From assembly GCA_002110485.1 (NCBI GenBank), contig MOWL01000045.1:1798001-1862000 (forward strand): a stretch of DNA of 64,000 bases. The letters are read 5' to 3'. This DNA comes from Emergomyces orientalis (lineage: Eukaryota > Ascomycota > Eurotiomycetes > Onygenales > Ajellomycetaceae). Under the pieces are notes generated by a model that ran no database searches, was not told where the DNA came from, and worked only from the letters and a program-made list of their open reading frames with translations. Made by a program: the position numbers and the translations under genes. The first letter of the stretch is position 1, and the number at the start of each line of letters is the position of its first letter. Positions 55,201-64,000 of the stretch are shown here, in pieces.

Positions 55201-57497
55201 CATATATGTCGTAGTAATGGCGTTGGACAGGCTGAGTACCAACCATAATGTTAACTCCAATGCATGGCGGAAGCAATTGAAGTGGCCCTGAAGATTGTGT
55301 GGCGGAATCGTACACGGCCTTGAGGCTGTTACTTAAATGTGAGCAAATGGGGGCGTTGATATTGCATGGTCTGGTGAAAGAATTACGTGATGTGATGTTT
55401 AGTCAGTACATTTAACAGAGTGCGGGAAGCGCACAGTTTGAAACTATACATAAATGAAAACATATACACAGAGATAGAGCACAGGTTGTTCTTGATCTGA
55501 TGAACATGACCGATGCAGCTCCTTTGAACAACCTCGAGATACTGTTCATTTTATCAAAAAATGGCGAAGTAAAAAGGAAATTATATAAATGTTCTGAACT
55601 GCTCGAGTTTTCGGATGGGCCGCATTTGGCTGGAACAGAACTTCCGGCCTGCTGAATATGTCAGCGGTTCTTATATTCATTTGCAACTACCCGCACTGAC
55701 GGACATAAAATCATCATCATCAGTGACCAAATTCAATTGATCTGGATGTCAGGGGCGACCCCTCTACACCGCACTGTTAAGCGGCCCTTCGGCCCCAAGC
55801 CCCACCCCCAGGAACGCCAACGAACCAGGCTGTGCGGGGAAAAGGCTTAACTAACCTAACATCTTATCCCCTGGGAGGCTGGACCAAGCCCACCATGGTC
55901 CCCCAACCAGTTACCCCATATTCCCCTATCGTTCTCCACCCAGTCTACTCTGTACAGAAAGGTATAATTATTCTAAGCCATGGAGACCACCAAACGATGA
56001 AATTTATCAAGCTTAATGAGTAAATGATTATGGCAAATTTGGGCAAATGGATCGTATCAGTTATAATTATCCAACGACTAGTGATAATCACAGGTTTCGT
56101 CATAATGAATCACTAAAGAATAGTTGTTGTTCACGTTGACCCAAGGCCCCGAAGCCGAATCTACCTCGGGAAGGGCCCCTGCGCCCTAGGAAGTTAGCGC
56201 TGGTGCGAGTACTTCCCCTCCACAAGTTGAGCATTGTCGATCACATTCACTAGCCTATATGCGCTCGCTGTCTTGATCCCTGGTATGGGTTTCCTCCATT
56301 CGCCGTCGCTAAGGGTTAAATTAGCAACTCATATATCCCTCGACAGAGGTTTGACGTTGCAAGATATGAGATGTTTAGAAGATGTGAGCTATGAATCAAT
56401 TGGATGGGATAGGCTGAATGAATGCAATTGAAACCTCCCCGCCTTTTTTTTTTTTGCTCTTTGTCACTCCCATGTGGAAGGTGCCGAGCTCGGCTGATAG
56501 GACATCACAAACATCCAGTTCCTGGCACGATATTCCGACCATTCCCCGCATATTTTCTGTTGCAGCTAAAAGCTCAGCTAAACGCGGAGTAGGAGGGAAA
56601 AAAACGTGGATCGCCCAGCCCCGTTCGCCCAATATTGATCACCATGAGCGCCATTCTGGTCGTCCAAGTTTTTGTTCATTCACCTGGCTCGTCACGCCAA
56701 ATACATACCCCCGCAGTGGCTAGCCCTCATCGAGGCAACTGATCGGGTTTCCTATGAATGTTGTGTCAAAACCGAGAGGATTGAGTATTCCAAGACCCCA
56801 CGCTTATCTCCATGATTTTGTATTCTTCTACCCATATGACGACATTTGTAGGACTCCAGTTTCCAGCTCAGGAACAATGGGGAATGCGGAACGGGGTTAG
56901 GAGGCTTGGAATAGCTAGTGCGAGGTTCCGTGGGTATGCAACTTTGCTGCTTAGACCGGACTTGGAGCTGGTACGCCCAAGGGGATTCATCAGTTATGGG
57001 TCATCGGCCACGACCAGGGCCAGGGGCGCTAAAAGCTCTTTTAGCGGAGCTGGCATGAGGTCCACAAGCATGTAAGCCATCCCAGAAATAATAATTGTCA
57101 TACCGAGATAGACAGCGGGGATTCTTCTCGTTCGGATGCCTTCACATGAAGCTCTTCACAGTTTTGCGTTGTTTCGCGGAGACTGTTTCCCAGCTATCAC
57201 CCGAATGGCTGTAGAAATCGCTGGGGAAGCTCGTTCGGAACATGTAGATCCTTTTCACGGCCCCATCGCTCTCCTTGGTGTCCAATGGGCTAGCATTCGC
57301 ATCTACACAGTGTATAAGAGAGCCGACACAAGCCCCTTCGAGCAAATTCCTTCCCGTAACTCAGGAACTCAGGACAAGACGAAACTCCGAGCCAAAAAGA
57401 AGCAAACTGCCATATTCCCGACCTTAGTCATCCCTACCTAAGCTTGCAAAGCAAGGCAAAGCAAATTTTAACTCAAAAAGCAAAAAGGAAAACGAAT
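49210..57497. other. 8.3-kb gene-poor region
   Basis: No gene could be supported on either strand. The left end is the orphan gene's promoter. Open frames around 50940-51640, 53060-53870 and 53813-54242 overlap each other on opposite strands and lack motifs or splice partners. A short GC-rich island lies at about 55750-55850 amid AT-rich DNA, without a tRNA or other RNA fold that I can recognise. Confidence 0.5.
49452..49478 (+). other. G-quadruplex motif upstream of orphan gene
   Basis: Four G runs (3, 7, 6 and 3 bases) are separated by loops of 3, 1 and 4 bases, matching the classic quadruplex pattern. It lies about 245 bp upstream of the orphan gene's start, inside a 150-bp GA-rich tract (49370-49490). 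Confidence 0.6.
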
Positions 57498-58008
57498 ATG
57501 CGTTTCATCATCCTCATCTCCTTCCTTCTTTTCACTGTTTTGACTCTCGCCAACCCTGAACCAGCTCCAGTCCCAGAACCACAGCTGGGTGGCGACATCG
57601 GTGAAAAACTTCAGGGAATCGGTGAAATTCTAAGCGGCGAGTTTCTCAGACAGGTGCAATCCGTGGTCCGCCATGTCGACGAGCTGCTAGATGATAAATC
57701 AACGAAGGTTACGAAGAATCTGCTCATGACCGCCGGACCCGCAATCACCCCTGAGCTCTTGAAGAAAGTCAGCGGCCTCCTTGACAATGGAAGCAAGCTT
57801 TTGACGCCTGATTTCGTTGATCAGGCCAAGAATTTGATCAAGAAGGCTGGCAAGGTATGTGTATCATCGCTCTCTCTGTTCTTCTCCTGGCAAACATACA
57901 CCCACACGAAGAAAAATATATATGCATATATACAAGATCCTGGTCGCTGATACTTCGAAATAGCTGCTTGATACTGTGGATGCTTTGCTTGAGGCACTTG
58001 GGCTTTAA
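57498..58008 (+). CDS. Small secreted helical protein, 133 aa
   Basis: Two exons, 57498-57854 (119 codons) and 57964-58008 (14 codons plus stop), joined in phase 0 by a 109-nt GT-AG intron. The first 18 or so residues are a clear signal peptide (MRFIILISFLLFTVLTLA), followed by a Pro/Glu-rich spacer (NPEPAPVPEPQ). The mature part is made of amphipathic helices without cysteines (EKLQGIGEILSGEFLRQVQS, LLKKVSGLLDNGSKLL, AKNLIKKAGKLLDTVDALLE). The splice is supported because it continues the Leu-rich helical periodicity. I know no family. The features suit a secreted or wall-associated small protein, possibly lineage-specific. No role is assigned. Confidence 0.82.
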
Positions 58009-58919
58009 GCCTATCATCGAGAGGACCCGATGAAAGCGAGAAACTGAGTTTTGCGAAACCAGGAGAGAAATCATGAAAGCCAAACGCTAAGTACTATGGT
58101 GTCGGCAAGGGTCTCCAGCGCTGATCCAGTATGAACGAACAATTCGCGATGGTTTGACATTCGCATGTTTTCCATGTGTTCGGGATGAGGTTATGCGAAC
58201 GCCATTTTCATAGCGGATATATCTTACTGCTATCACTGTTTATGATGATACCCGCGAGCAGCTTGTGCCTGGCGAGCCGTTTAATGTAATTTAGACAATC
58301 GAACGAACATTCAAGGAATTAAGGAATTGAATTTGTATTTTGTTGGGTCTTAATTATGGTAGGAAGTCTAATCCCGATCCCGGAAGGCTGATTCGTTGTA
58401 CATTCACCAATCCATCTGCCTAGTGTGCCCCATATGCACCACGCGTCGCTGTATCATTTCTTCCCTGATTGTCGCCAAACCCATTTCCTTGCAAAGTAAG
58501 ATTCTTTCCGTCATTTGGACCGTTTGTAAAAACGTAGTAGCGTTCCATCCCGGATCAAGGTTTCTTCGCAGCTTATGTTCTCGGCGTTTCCTCCACCAGA
58601 CCCGCAAAGAACCTCGCCTTGAAAGGCTTTATATGGTCCATTTGGCGGGCTGGGACGATGGGCGCAGGCATCATTTCGTGATCCCCAAATGATGCCGGGA
58701 GTAATATAAATATGCATATATTTCCAATACATCCACCAGGTTGATATAGTTTGCGAATGTCGTATAAAATACTCCATCACCCAAGTGATGGGAAATTTGC
58801 AGAGTCTCATGTTCGTCGGTTATATCGAAATTGTAATCATATCTTTCCTTTCCAATGTGCATGAGGTTCGGTGAAAGATGTCCGTCCTTTTTGTGTCAAT
58901 TGAGAGCCTCCACGGCTAG
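58009..58919. other. Convergent 3' spacer
   Basis: No gene was seen. The short frames at 58396-58692 (plus) and 58404-58862 (minus) overlap and lack motifs. Confidence 0.5.
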
Positions 58920-59342
58920 TTAAGCTTTGCCCTCTCTTTCCTTCTTAATCTTCTCAAAAACCCTCCGTTCTGTGTCCCTCTCTTCCGTCTTCCTCTTCAT
59001 AAGCCTCTGCAAATTATCTCTTTTCTCATCTGCCTCCTTCATCCGCCTTTTCACCTCTTTCGCCATTTCTTCCTGGCCCTTGAGGGCAGCTACGGAAGTC
59101 GAATACTCCTTTCGCAATGACTGGAGCTGGGTGCGAATTTCAACAGCGTCAAGTGGAGTACAAGTGATTGGGTGGTAACGGTGTGGAGGGAGAGGTTCCG
59201 AAGGGACGCGAATGTCTGGTAAAAGATGATGAATTGGGGTCGTGCGTATTGCTGAATCAAGAGGAACAAGTTCTGTAGTGGGTTGTGACTGGCCTTCAGG
59301 CGACCCAGGCTCTGAGGGTGGTGACGGTGGTAGTTGGCTCAT
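58920..59342 (-). CDS. Small coiled-coil protein, 140 aa
   Basis: A single exon. The start is placed at 59342 (MSQLPPSPPSEPGSPEG), because the six codons upstream from the ATG at 59360 look unrelated. The first 65 residues are Pro/Ser-rich and probably disordered. Residues of about 70-140 form a long charged helix with coiled-coil periodicity (IRTQLQSLRKEYSTSVAALK, KEVKRRMKEADEKRDNLQRL, RRVFEKIKKEREGKA). No enzyme motif or membrane segment is present. It could be a structural or complex-assembly protein. I do not recognise the family. It is divergent from the NT-C2 gene, 517 bp away, with an E-box between them. Confidence 0.75.
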   Translation of the reverse strand: MSQLPPSPPSEPGSPEGQSQPTTELVPLDSAIRTTPIHHLLPDIRVPSEPLPPHRYHPITCTPLDAVEIRTQLQSLRKEYSTSVAALKGQEEMAKEVKRRMKEADEKRDNLQRLMKRKTEERDTERRVFEKIKKEREGKA

Positions 59343-59602
59343 TATCGCGATGTGATACAATGTTTGAGTGAAGGGAAATTAATCTGGGTGTTTGTGGTGT
59401 TACCAGAATCCTCTGCCACTCTCGAGAGTCAGGAGCAAACTACAATAAATGGCTAGCAAAACCGGTATAATGGTAGAAGAGTCAAAACTATAAAATGAAT
59501 CAGGAAAACAATTCAGTTGTTCCAGTAATTCACTGGGAAGATTGAACCCATGCCTTGTTTCAACTCACCTCCAAGATCCCATCCAGATGGAAACTTAACA
59601 TG

Positions 59603-59610
59603 CACGTGAT
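59603..59610. promoter_or_regulatory. E-box CACGTGAT in coiled-coil/NT-C2 promoter
   Basis: CACGTGAT is almost midway in the 517-bp divergent region, about 250-260 bp from each start codon. Confidence 0.4.
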
Positions 59611-59859
59611 GATAACTTAAACAGTACTAGGCGGTGAGCTCGATAAGAGGATCATCAGGGCAATATATTTAGCTTTTTCAACCTTGATAATAGTCAGCTC
59701 AAAAGAAAGAACTGCTTTATTGTTAGTATCTGTTTAACATGAAGTGTTGTGTATAGGCAATCATCTGTCTAATATAGAGAAGCAAACACCTGACAAATCT
59801 GTTATGTGAAATAAACCATCCAAATTGGACAGGCTGCACTCACCCCTCTAGCTTCTACA

Positions 59860-61128
59860 ATGCAAGCCTTTGGTGAGCGCTTTCAATTCCCAATGTCCCG
59901 TGCATCTATCAGTCAAAATGAAGCCCTGGGAATACATATTGTACTCGGCCAAAACGCTGACAAGCACTCTCACAGTCCCAAAAAACAGGCGGGTAATGAT
60001 ATCTCCCCTCCCCTTAGATCGCAGACCACAGGCTCACTTCTTTTTCCCCTCTCGTAGCCCAAGTTCGAACTTATATTGCGGGTATGCTTTTGCTATCTTT
60101 AACCTATAAAGCCCTTTATAGATGGACTAGCCAACTTATTTATCTAGATAATTGACTTGAATAACATACCGCTTGTCGTTGGATCATCTTTCGCAAAATG
60201 GCACCTCCCTTCGTCTACGTCGGCTGAGCATCGTGGGCAGACGGATAAAGCAGTCATCCAGGACCATCGAGCTTCATGGGACTACGAAAAAGTACTGCCC
60301 ATCAGACTTACTGTGGATAGGAACCAGATGCTTCAGGAATGCGAAATTTGTTTCGAGATCGTTCAGGAGTTCAGCACCGGTAGTCGTGGGGATAGACAGC
60401 TGCTAGGAAACGTTCGACTTAACCTTGCTGAGTATGTAGAAAAGAATGAGGACGGCGAAGGAGTCACAAGGCGGTACTTGATGCAGGACAGCAAAATCAA
60501 CGGTACTTTGAAGGTTGGCATTGTGATGCGTCAGGTCGAGGGGGATCCCAACTTTGTCACGTAAGTACAAAACTTTGATATAAGGGATCTATTCGGCCCT
60601 ATCACCGTACTAATCGTTTATAGCCCCCCTCTCAAGACTGCCATGGTATTTGGTGGGATTGGCGGCTTTATATCCGCGGAACAGGGCGACTTACAAAACT
60701 CGTCCTCTATTCCCTCTATTAATAACCGGAGCCGCGAGACTGGCGACTTGCAGGATATGTACCGCCGTACACTGGCTGCTTCTTGGGCGTGTCGAGCTGG
60801 CGAACTCCCCCCTGACCGGTTGATTGAAGATATCTTCGCGGGGGGTGACGGCTGGGAATCAGGTGCCCCGAGTTTAAGACTAAACGATGATAATGAAGAC
60901 AGCATGTCTCTTAGCGATGCGGACTCCCGACGGACAATTCGCGACCGCACGGATGAAAGGAGATCCAAAGAATCCTTTGGCCGCCATCGAGGAGGCCACA
61001 GCAAGAGTAAAGAAAATCTGGAACATTCGGGATATGGAATCAGAGCAAGAAAAGGAAAAAACAGGGAAGTTTCTGAGTTCGACCTTCGTGAAGACCTGAG
61101 GAGCTGGGAAATTTCTATCCCCCGGTGA
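59860..61128 (+). CDS. NT-C2 (EEIG1/EHBP1 N-terminal) domain protein, 323 aa
   Basis: Five exons: 59860-59872 (13 nt), 59976-59992 (17 nt), 60058-60081 (24 nt), 60148-60560 and 60624-61128. All four introns (103, 65, 66 and 63 nt) are GT-AG and keep frame. The three micro-exons together encode MQAFVPKNRRPKFELILR, the first strand region of the NT-C2 fold, which continues as IIDLNNIPLVVGSSFAKWHL in exon 4. Further domain text is SWDYEKVLPIRLTVDR, LGNVRLNLAEYV and LMQDSKINGTLKVGI. NT-C2 domains are C2-like membrane- or protein-binding modules of proteins linked to trafficking and cytoskeleton. The C-terminal half is charged and probably disordered (MSLSDADSRRTIRDRTDER). The exact function in fungi is not known to me. 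Without the micro-exons the domain would lack its first strand. Confidence 0.9.
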
Positions 61129-61927
61129 TTTGCCGCTTAGAATATCACGGCTTTTCCAGGAGGAATGTGTACGATCGGTGGAGCGTATGTTGGAGATTGG
61201 GACGGGTACAGGACTGGATTTTTGAAACTCGTTTTACATAAATTTATAATATGCGATTAAGGTACGGTTGACTCTGCGATCCGTACGCCCATGGTACGCG
61301 CCTGACTTTTATAGATCACCTAACAGTACTACCGTTGTGGGATTAAGGCGGTCAATATATCTTAATTCTACAGGAGTTTCATATGCTGGGTTTGGACCTC
61401 TCGCAGGGGTGATCCCACTCAAATATCAACGGCTCCTGTCGTGATTTCGACGACCCGGCCACTTCAAAATGTCTATCGCTAAAATACATCTGGCTTCGCA
61501 TCGTTTTCCCCTTCATTCGCTTGATTCGAAATATTCCGCTAGAGACAGGTTGCATGGCTAATTCTCGGGCCACATTCTTACAGTCCATTTCCATGATACC
61601 TTGCTGAGTCTTGCAGGCGTTTATGCGGTGAGGAGTTTGTTACGTGCTTACGATCAATAAATCTTTACGATACCTATATGATGTTCAATGCTGTGGTTTA
61701 CTACGGTGGATTTCGGCTTGATTTCTACTCCACAAGATATATTCCCACACATTTAACCTAACTTTAACACAATCTTTCAACGCTAGTAATTAAATGCCGG
61801 TAATCACGTGATATTTGCCCTTAAGAAAAAAAGTTTAAGCTTCAATCAAAGGGAACATTCCCAACTCTTTGACTATGACCTGAACGGAAACACAGGGACG
61901 TAACGTCCTATAGTACCCTCATTACAG
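61129..61927. promoter_or_regulatory. Spacer and SLS1-type gene promoter
   Basis: The 799 bp between the NT-C2 stop and the next start. No gene was seen. The right part is AT-rich and holds a palindromic ATCACGTGAT at 61803-61812, 116 bp before the start codon. Confidence 0.5.
61803..61812. promoter_or_regulatory. Palindromic E-box ATCACGTGAT
   Basis: A perfect ten-base palindrome with a CACGTG core, 116 bp upstream of the SLS1-type start codon. It is the strongest match to the E-box found in the other promoters of this window. Confidence 0.5.
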
Positions 61928-64000
61928 ATGTTTAAGACATCGTCGCAAAATGCGACGGCCTGTCTCCGATGCCAATTTTGTCCTCCCCGTTCTCCAAACG
62001 CCCTAACGACTTGCCTCCTATCACATGCATTTGGCCTCCATCAAAACCGATATAACAGCACAACCACTCCCAGTCAACGGGACGAAACAGACCCTAAACT
62101 ATACCCGGTATTAGGCGTCAAAAAATCGCGATACCAAAGACATGTTGCGCGTTTGGATGTGCAAACGCTGGGCGAGGTCGGTGAGGTTGTGATACTCAAG
62201 GAGAGAGCGAGTCGACCGAAGCAGATGACCGCCCGCAAGTTCTCAAGGATAATAGAGAAGGAGACTGATGGTGATGCACCTTGGGACAATCCATCTGAGC
62301 TTCTGAAAGAGATTGACAAATCCAGATTACAGTTGGGAGGCGCCAAGGAGGTGATTGAAAATATTGATCAAATCCGTGGGCATCATGAACTTGGAGACAA
62401 GCTGGACCGAAGCGAGTGGCGTAAGCTGCGGAAGATATTAGAAGACGGTTTTACGGCCAATCAGCTATCTGATTACCGTAAACAATTCGAACCACGCGCG
62501 AGTACCTCTGTCCAAAAGGACGGCTCGGCTGCACCCAGTTCAGGTTGGAGACCTGGAACCTCTCTTTTTTTGGAAATGGACACTGAGGCCCAAAAACAGA
62601 CGGCATCCAGGATCGGGAGTCTTGGGCATATGGCTGGAAAAACTGCATTAGCAGAGATGGTTTTACGAGACTGCTGGCAACTATCCGTTTCGGGTGAAAT
62701 CGGCCAATTGGATATTCATCTGGCGCCCCATGAGGTCTTCATGCTTTTATTGCCTGATATTAGTCCTCTCAAAGATCTTGCAACCACGTATGCCGCCAAA
62801 ATAGATGTTTCGCGATCTTTAAACCTTGTGAGAATCACCGCGAATGAAAGTGCCTGTGAACTTGTTCGACAGGGCGTGGTGGAGTTTTTCCCTAGGATTA
62901 TCTCGAAAACAGTGGACCTCCCCAGCAGAGGCTTCGTATTTCATGGAAAGAATAGAAGGTTCGAGGAGCGATTTTTCCGTTCCATGCAAAAATCGCTCAA
63001 TGTATTTTGCTGTAAAGAGCAAGGGACAAAGCAAATAAAAATCTATTTCGTTCAGGAGCTGGAAAAAGACGCGGATGAAGCGTACAGAAATATTAAAGCC
63101 GCAGTATCGATGACGGAAGAAGACCAAACCCGCTTTTGCACGTATTTGTCGGACACTGACCCGGCGGTTATGTACTCCGTTTCCTACCAGGAGTTCCTGC
63201 CATGGGCTGATCGCCAGAGACGATGGCTAAGGTGGATGAAACCGTTTTCCGAGGCAAAAACTCCAAGTGGCACCCAATCGGAACCACCAGCAGCTCTTGT
63301 CCAGAAGGGTCGTGGATCTGTCTTCGAGAAAGTGTGCAATGAGTTGTTTAAATTACCAGCTTCATCCAGCTGGCGCAGCCCTGGCCAGCCTCACATTCGT
63401 GAGGTTGTTGTCGCGTCCCTCGGAAAATCGCTGTTTGCGCACCAGCAATCAATGAAACCCGGAAAGATGAAATTTAAATCTTTCAGTTCTACCGTCCCTC
63501 GAGCTTTCGCTGCCAACATCTCCAATCCCATATCCTTCCTCCAGGGCCTCTCTCCGTTACGGAATGTCGAACACGGCACCTTACATCGAATACGCCTCAC
63601 ACCCTCGGCTAATAACAAGACACGCCTCCCACCTATAGAATTAGAGCTGGATATCATTCCCCGGTTTGTTGGTAGCCGCCAATTACTTTTTCCAATTCTA
63701 CGAAAAGCCACAGCCGTCATCCATAGAGTGAATATGGACGTATTACTGCCGGAAACGTCACTAGACCTACGTTTTAAGAAATCTACACACTACGACCTCT
63801 TGGAAGGGCGAGACGCATCTGCTTTGGTGCAAGCTGAGAAGCAGAGGGCCGATATCTCCAGCATTTCGAAAGTAATTCGAAATATGGTTTGGGAAGATAC
63901 TTACATGCAGCCTCGCATGCCCATATCCTGCGAACTGGCAATCCCACGCAAACTGATCGCTAAACGATCATCCGCAGCTGCAACAGCAGATTCACGAGGA
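61928..64000 (+). CDS. SLS1: SLS1-type mitochondrial inner-membrane regulator, 5' part (691 codons)
   Basis: Open without a stop from the ATG at 61928 to the window edge, so the 3' end is missing. The N-terminus looks like a mitochondrial presequence: few acidic residues, with Arg/Ser/Thr (MFKTSSQNATACLRCQFC and later HQNRYNSTTT). The rest resembles the fungal Sls1 family (mitochondrial inner-membrane-bound regulator). Recognisable text includes LDVQTLGEVGEVVILKERAS, SGEIGQLDIHLAPHEVFMLL, VRITANESACELV and YSVSYQEFLPWADRQRRWLR. Yeast Sls1 links mitochondrial transcription to translation at the inner membrane. No intron is needed in the visible part. The start is the first ATG after an AT-rich promoter with a palindromic E-box. 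Family call is good, based on overall pattern rather than one diagnostic motif. Confidence 0.82.
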   Translation, partial: MFKTSSQNATACLRCQFCPPRSPNALTTCLLSHAFGLHQNRYNSTTTPSQRDETDPKLYPVLGVKKSRYQRHVARLDVQTLGEVGEVVILKERASRPKQMTARKFSRIIEKETDGDAPWDNPSELLKEIDKSRLQLGGAKEVIENIDQIRGHHELGDKLDRSEWRKLRKILEDGFTANQLSDYRKQFEPRASTSVQKDGSAAPSSGWRPGTSLFLEMDTEAQKQTASRIGSLGHMAGKTALAEMVLRDCWQLSVSGEIGQLDIHLAPHEVFMLLLPDISPLKDLATTYAAKIDVSRSLNLVRITANESACELVRQGVVEFFPRIISKTVDLPSRGFVFHGKNRRFEERFFRSMQKSLNVFCCKEQGTKQIKIYFVQELEKDADEAYRNIKAAVSMTEEDQTRFCTYLSDTDPAVMYSVSYQEFLPWADRQRRWLRWMKPFSEAKTPSGTQSEPPAALVQKGRGSVFEKVCNELFKLPASSSWRSPGQPHIREVVVASLGKSLFAHQQSMKPGKMKFKSFSSTVPRAFAANISNPISFLQGLSPLRNVEHGTLHRIRLTPSANNKTRLPPIELELDIIPRFVGSRQLLFPILRKATAVIHRVNMDVLLPETSLDLRFKKSTHYDLLEGRDASALVQAEKQRADISSISKVIRNMVWEDTYMQPRMPISCELAIPRKLIAKRSSAAATADSRG

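Noticed and set aside
55750..55850. GC-rich island considered as a structured RNA gene
   Set aside because: A short hairpin (GGCCCTTCGGCCC-like) is possible, but no tRNA arms, 5S-like or snoRNA box motifs could be found.

Overview
This window is a chromosome segment from a filamentous ascomycete. Most genes carry short GT-AG introns (about 50-110 nt). The proteins are typical Pezizomycotina types: Zn2Cys6 regulators, a secreted GH3 beta-glucosidase, a C-14 sterol reductase, an Mrl1-type sorting receptor, an SLS1-type mitochondrial protein and a DUF3074 protein. Gene content and small-protein styles fit Eurotiomycetes, probably Onygenales. That placement is an inference, not something the sequence proves. 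No prokaryotic features, CRISPR arrays or intact transposons were seen.

Layout, left to right. 0-2 kb is non-coding. 2-8.7 kb is compact: an S/T-P-rich protein of unknown function and an erythromycin-esterase-family enzyme on the minus strand, a divergent three-exon protein of (alpha/alpha)-repeat appearance, then a convergent FIT/Scs3 lipid-droplet protein. 8.7-20.9 kb is gene-poor and holds only a small Zn2Cys6 protein, a membrane protein of EXPERA-like appearance and decayed coding blocks. 20.9-31.6 kb has a six-exon GH3 beta-glucosidase and, after a 4.5 kb gap, a 967-residue Zn2Cys6 regulator. 32.3-34.9 kb has three same-strand tRNA-Phe(GAA) genes, each with an intron. 35.3-46.1 kb is housekeeping: MRL1-like receptor, ERG24-like reductase, TAD1-like tRNA deaminase, SF3b5 and a DUF3074 protein. 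46-57.5 kb is gene-poor, with one orphan 350-residue protein. 57.5-64 kb holds a small secreted helical protein, a coiled-coil protein, an NT-C2 protein with three micro-exons at its start, and the 5' part of an SLS1-type gene that runs off the window.

Most gene models were re-spliced by hand. Junctions were accepted when the intron kept GT-AG ends, preserved frame and restored a recognisable motif; these are predictions without transcript support. Several promoter regions (FIT, MRL1/ERG24, TAD1/SF3b5, coiled-coil/NT-C2, SLS1) share an ATCACGTG-type E-box. I found no convincing new multi-gene system. The strongest oddities are the micro-exons, the 1-2-1 frame pattern upstream of the large regulator, the tRNA-Phe cluster, and a charged insertion in the receptor's lumenal domain.
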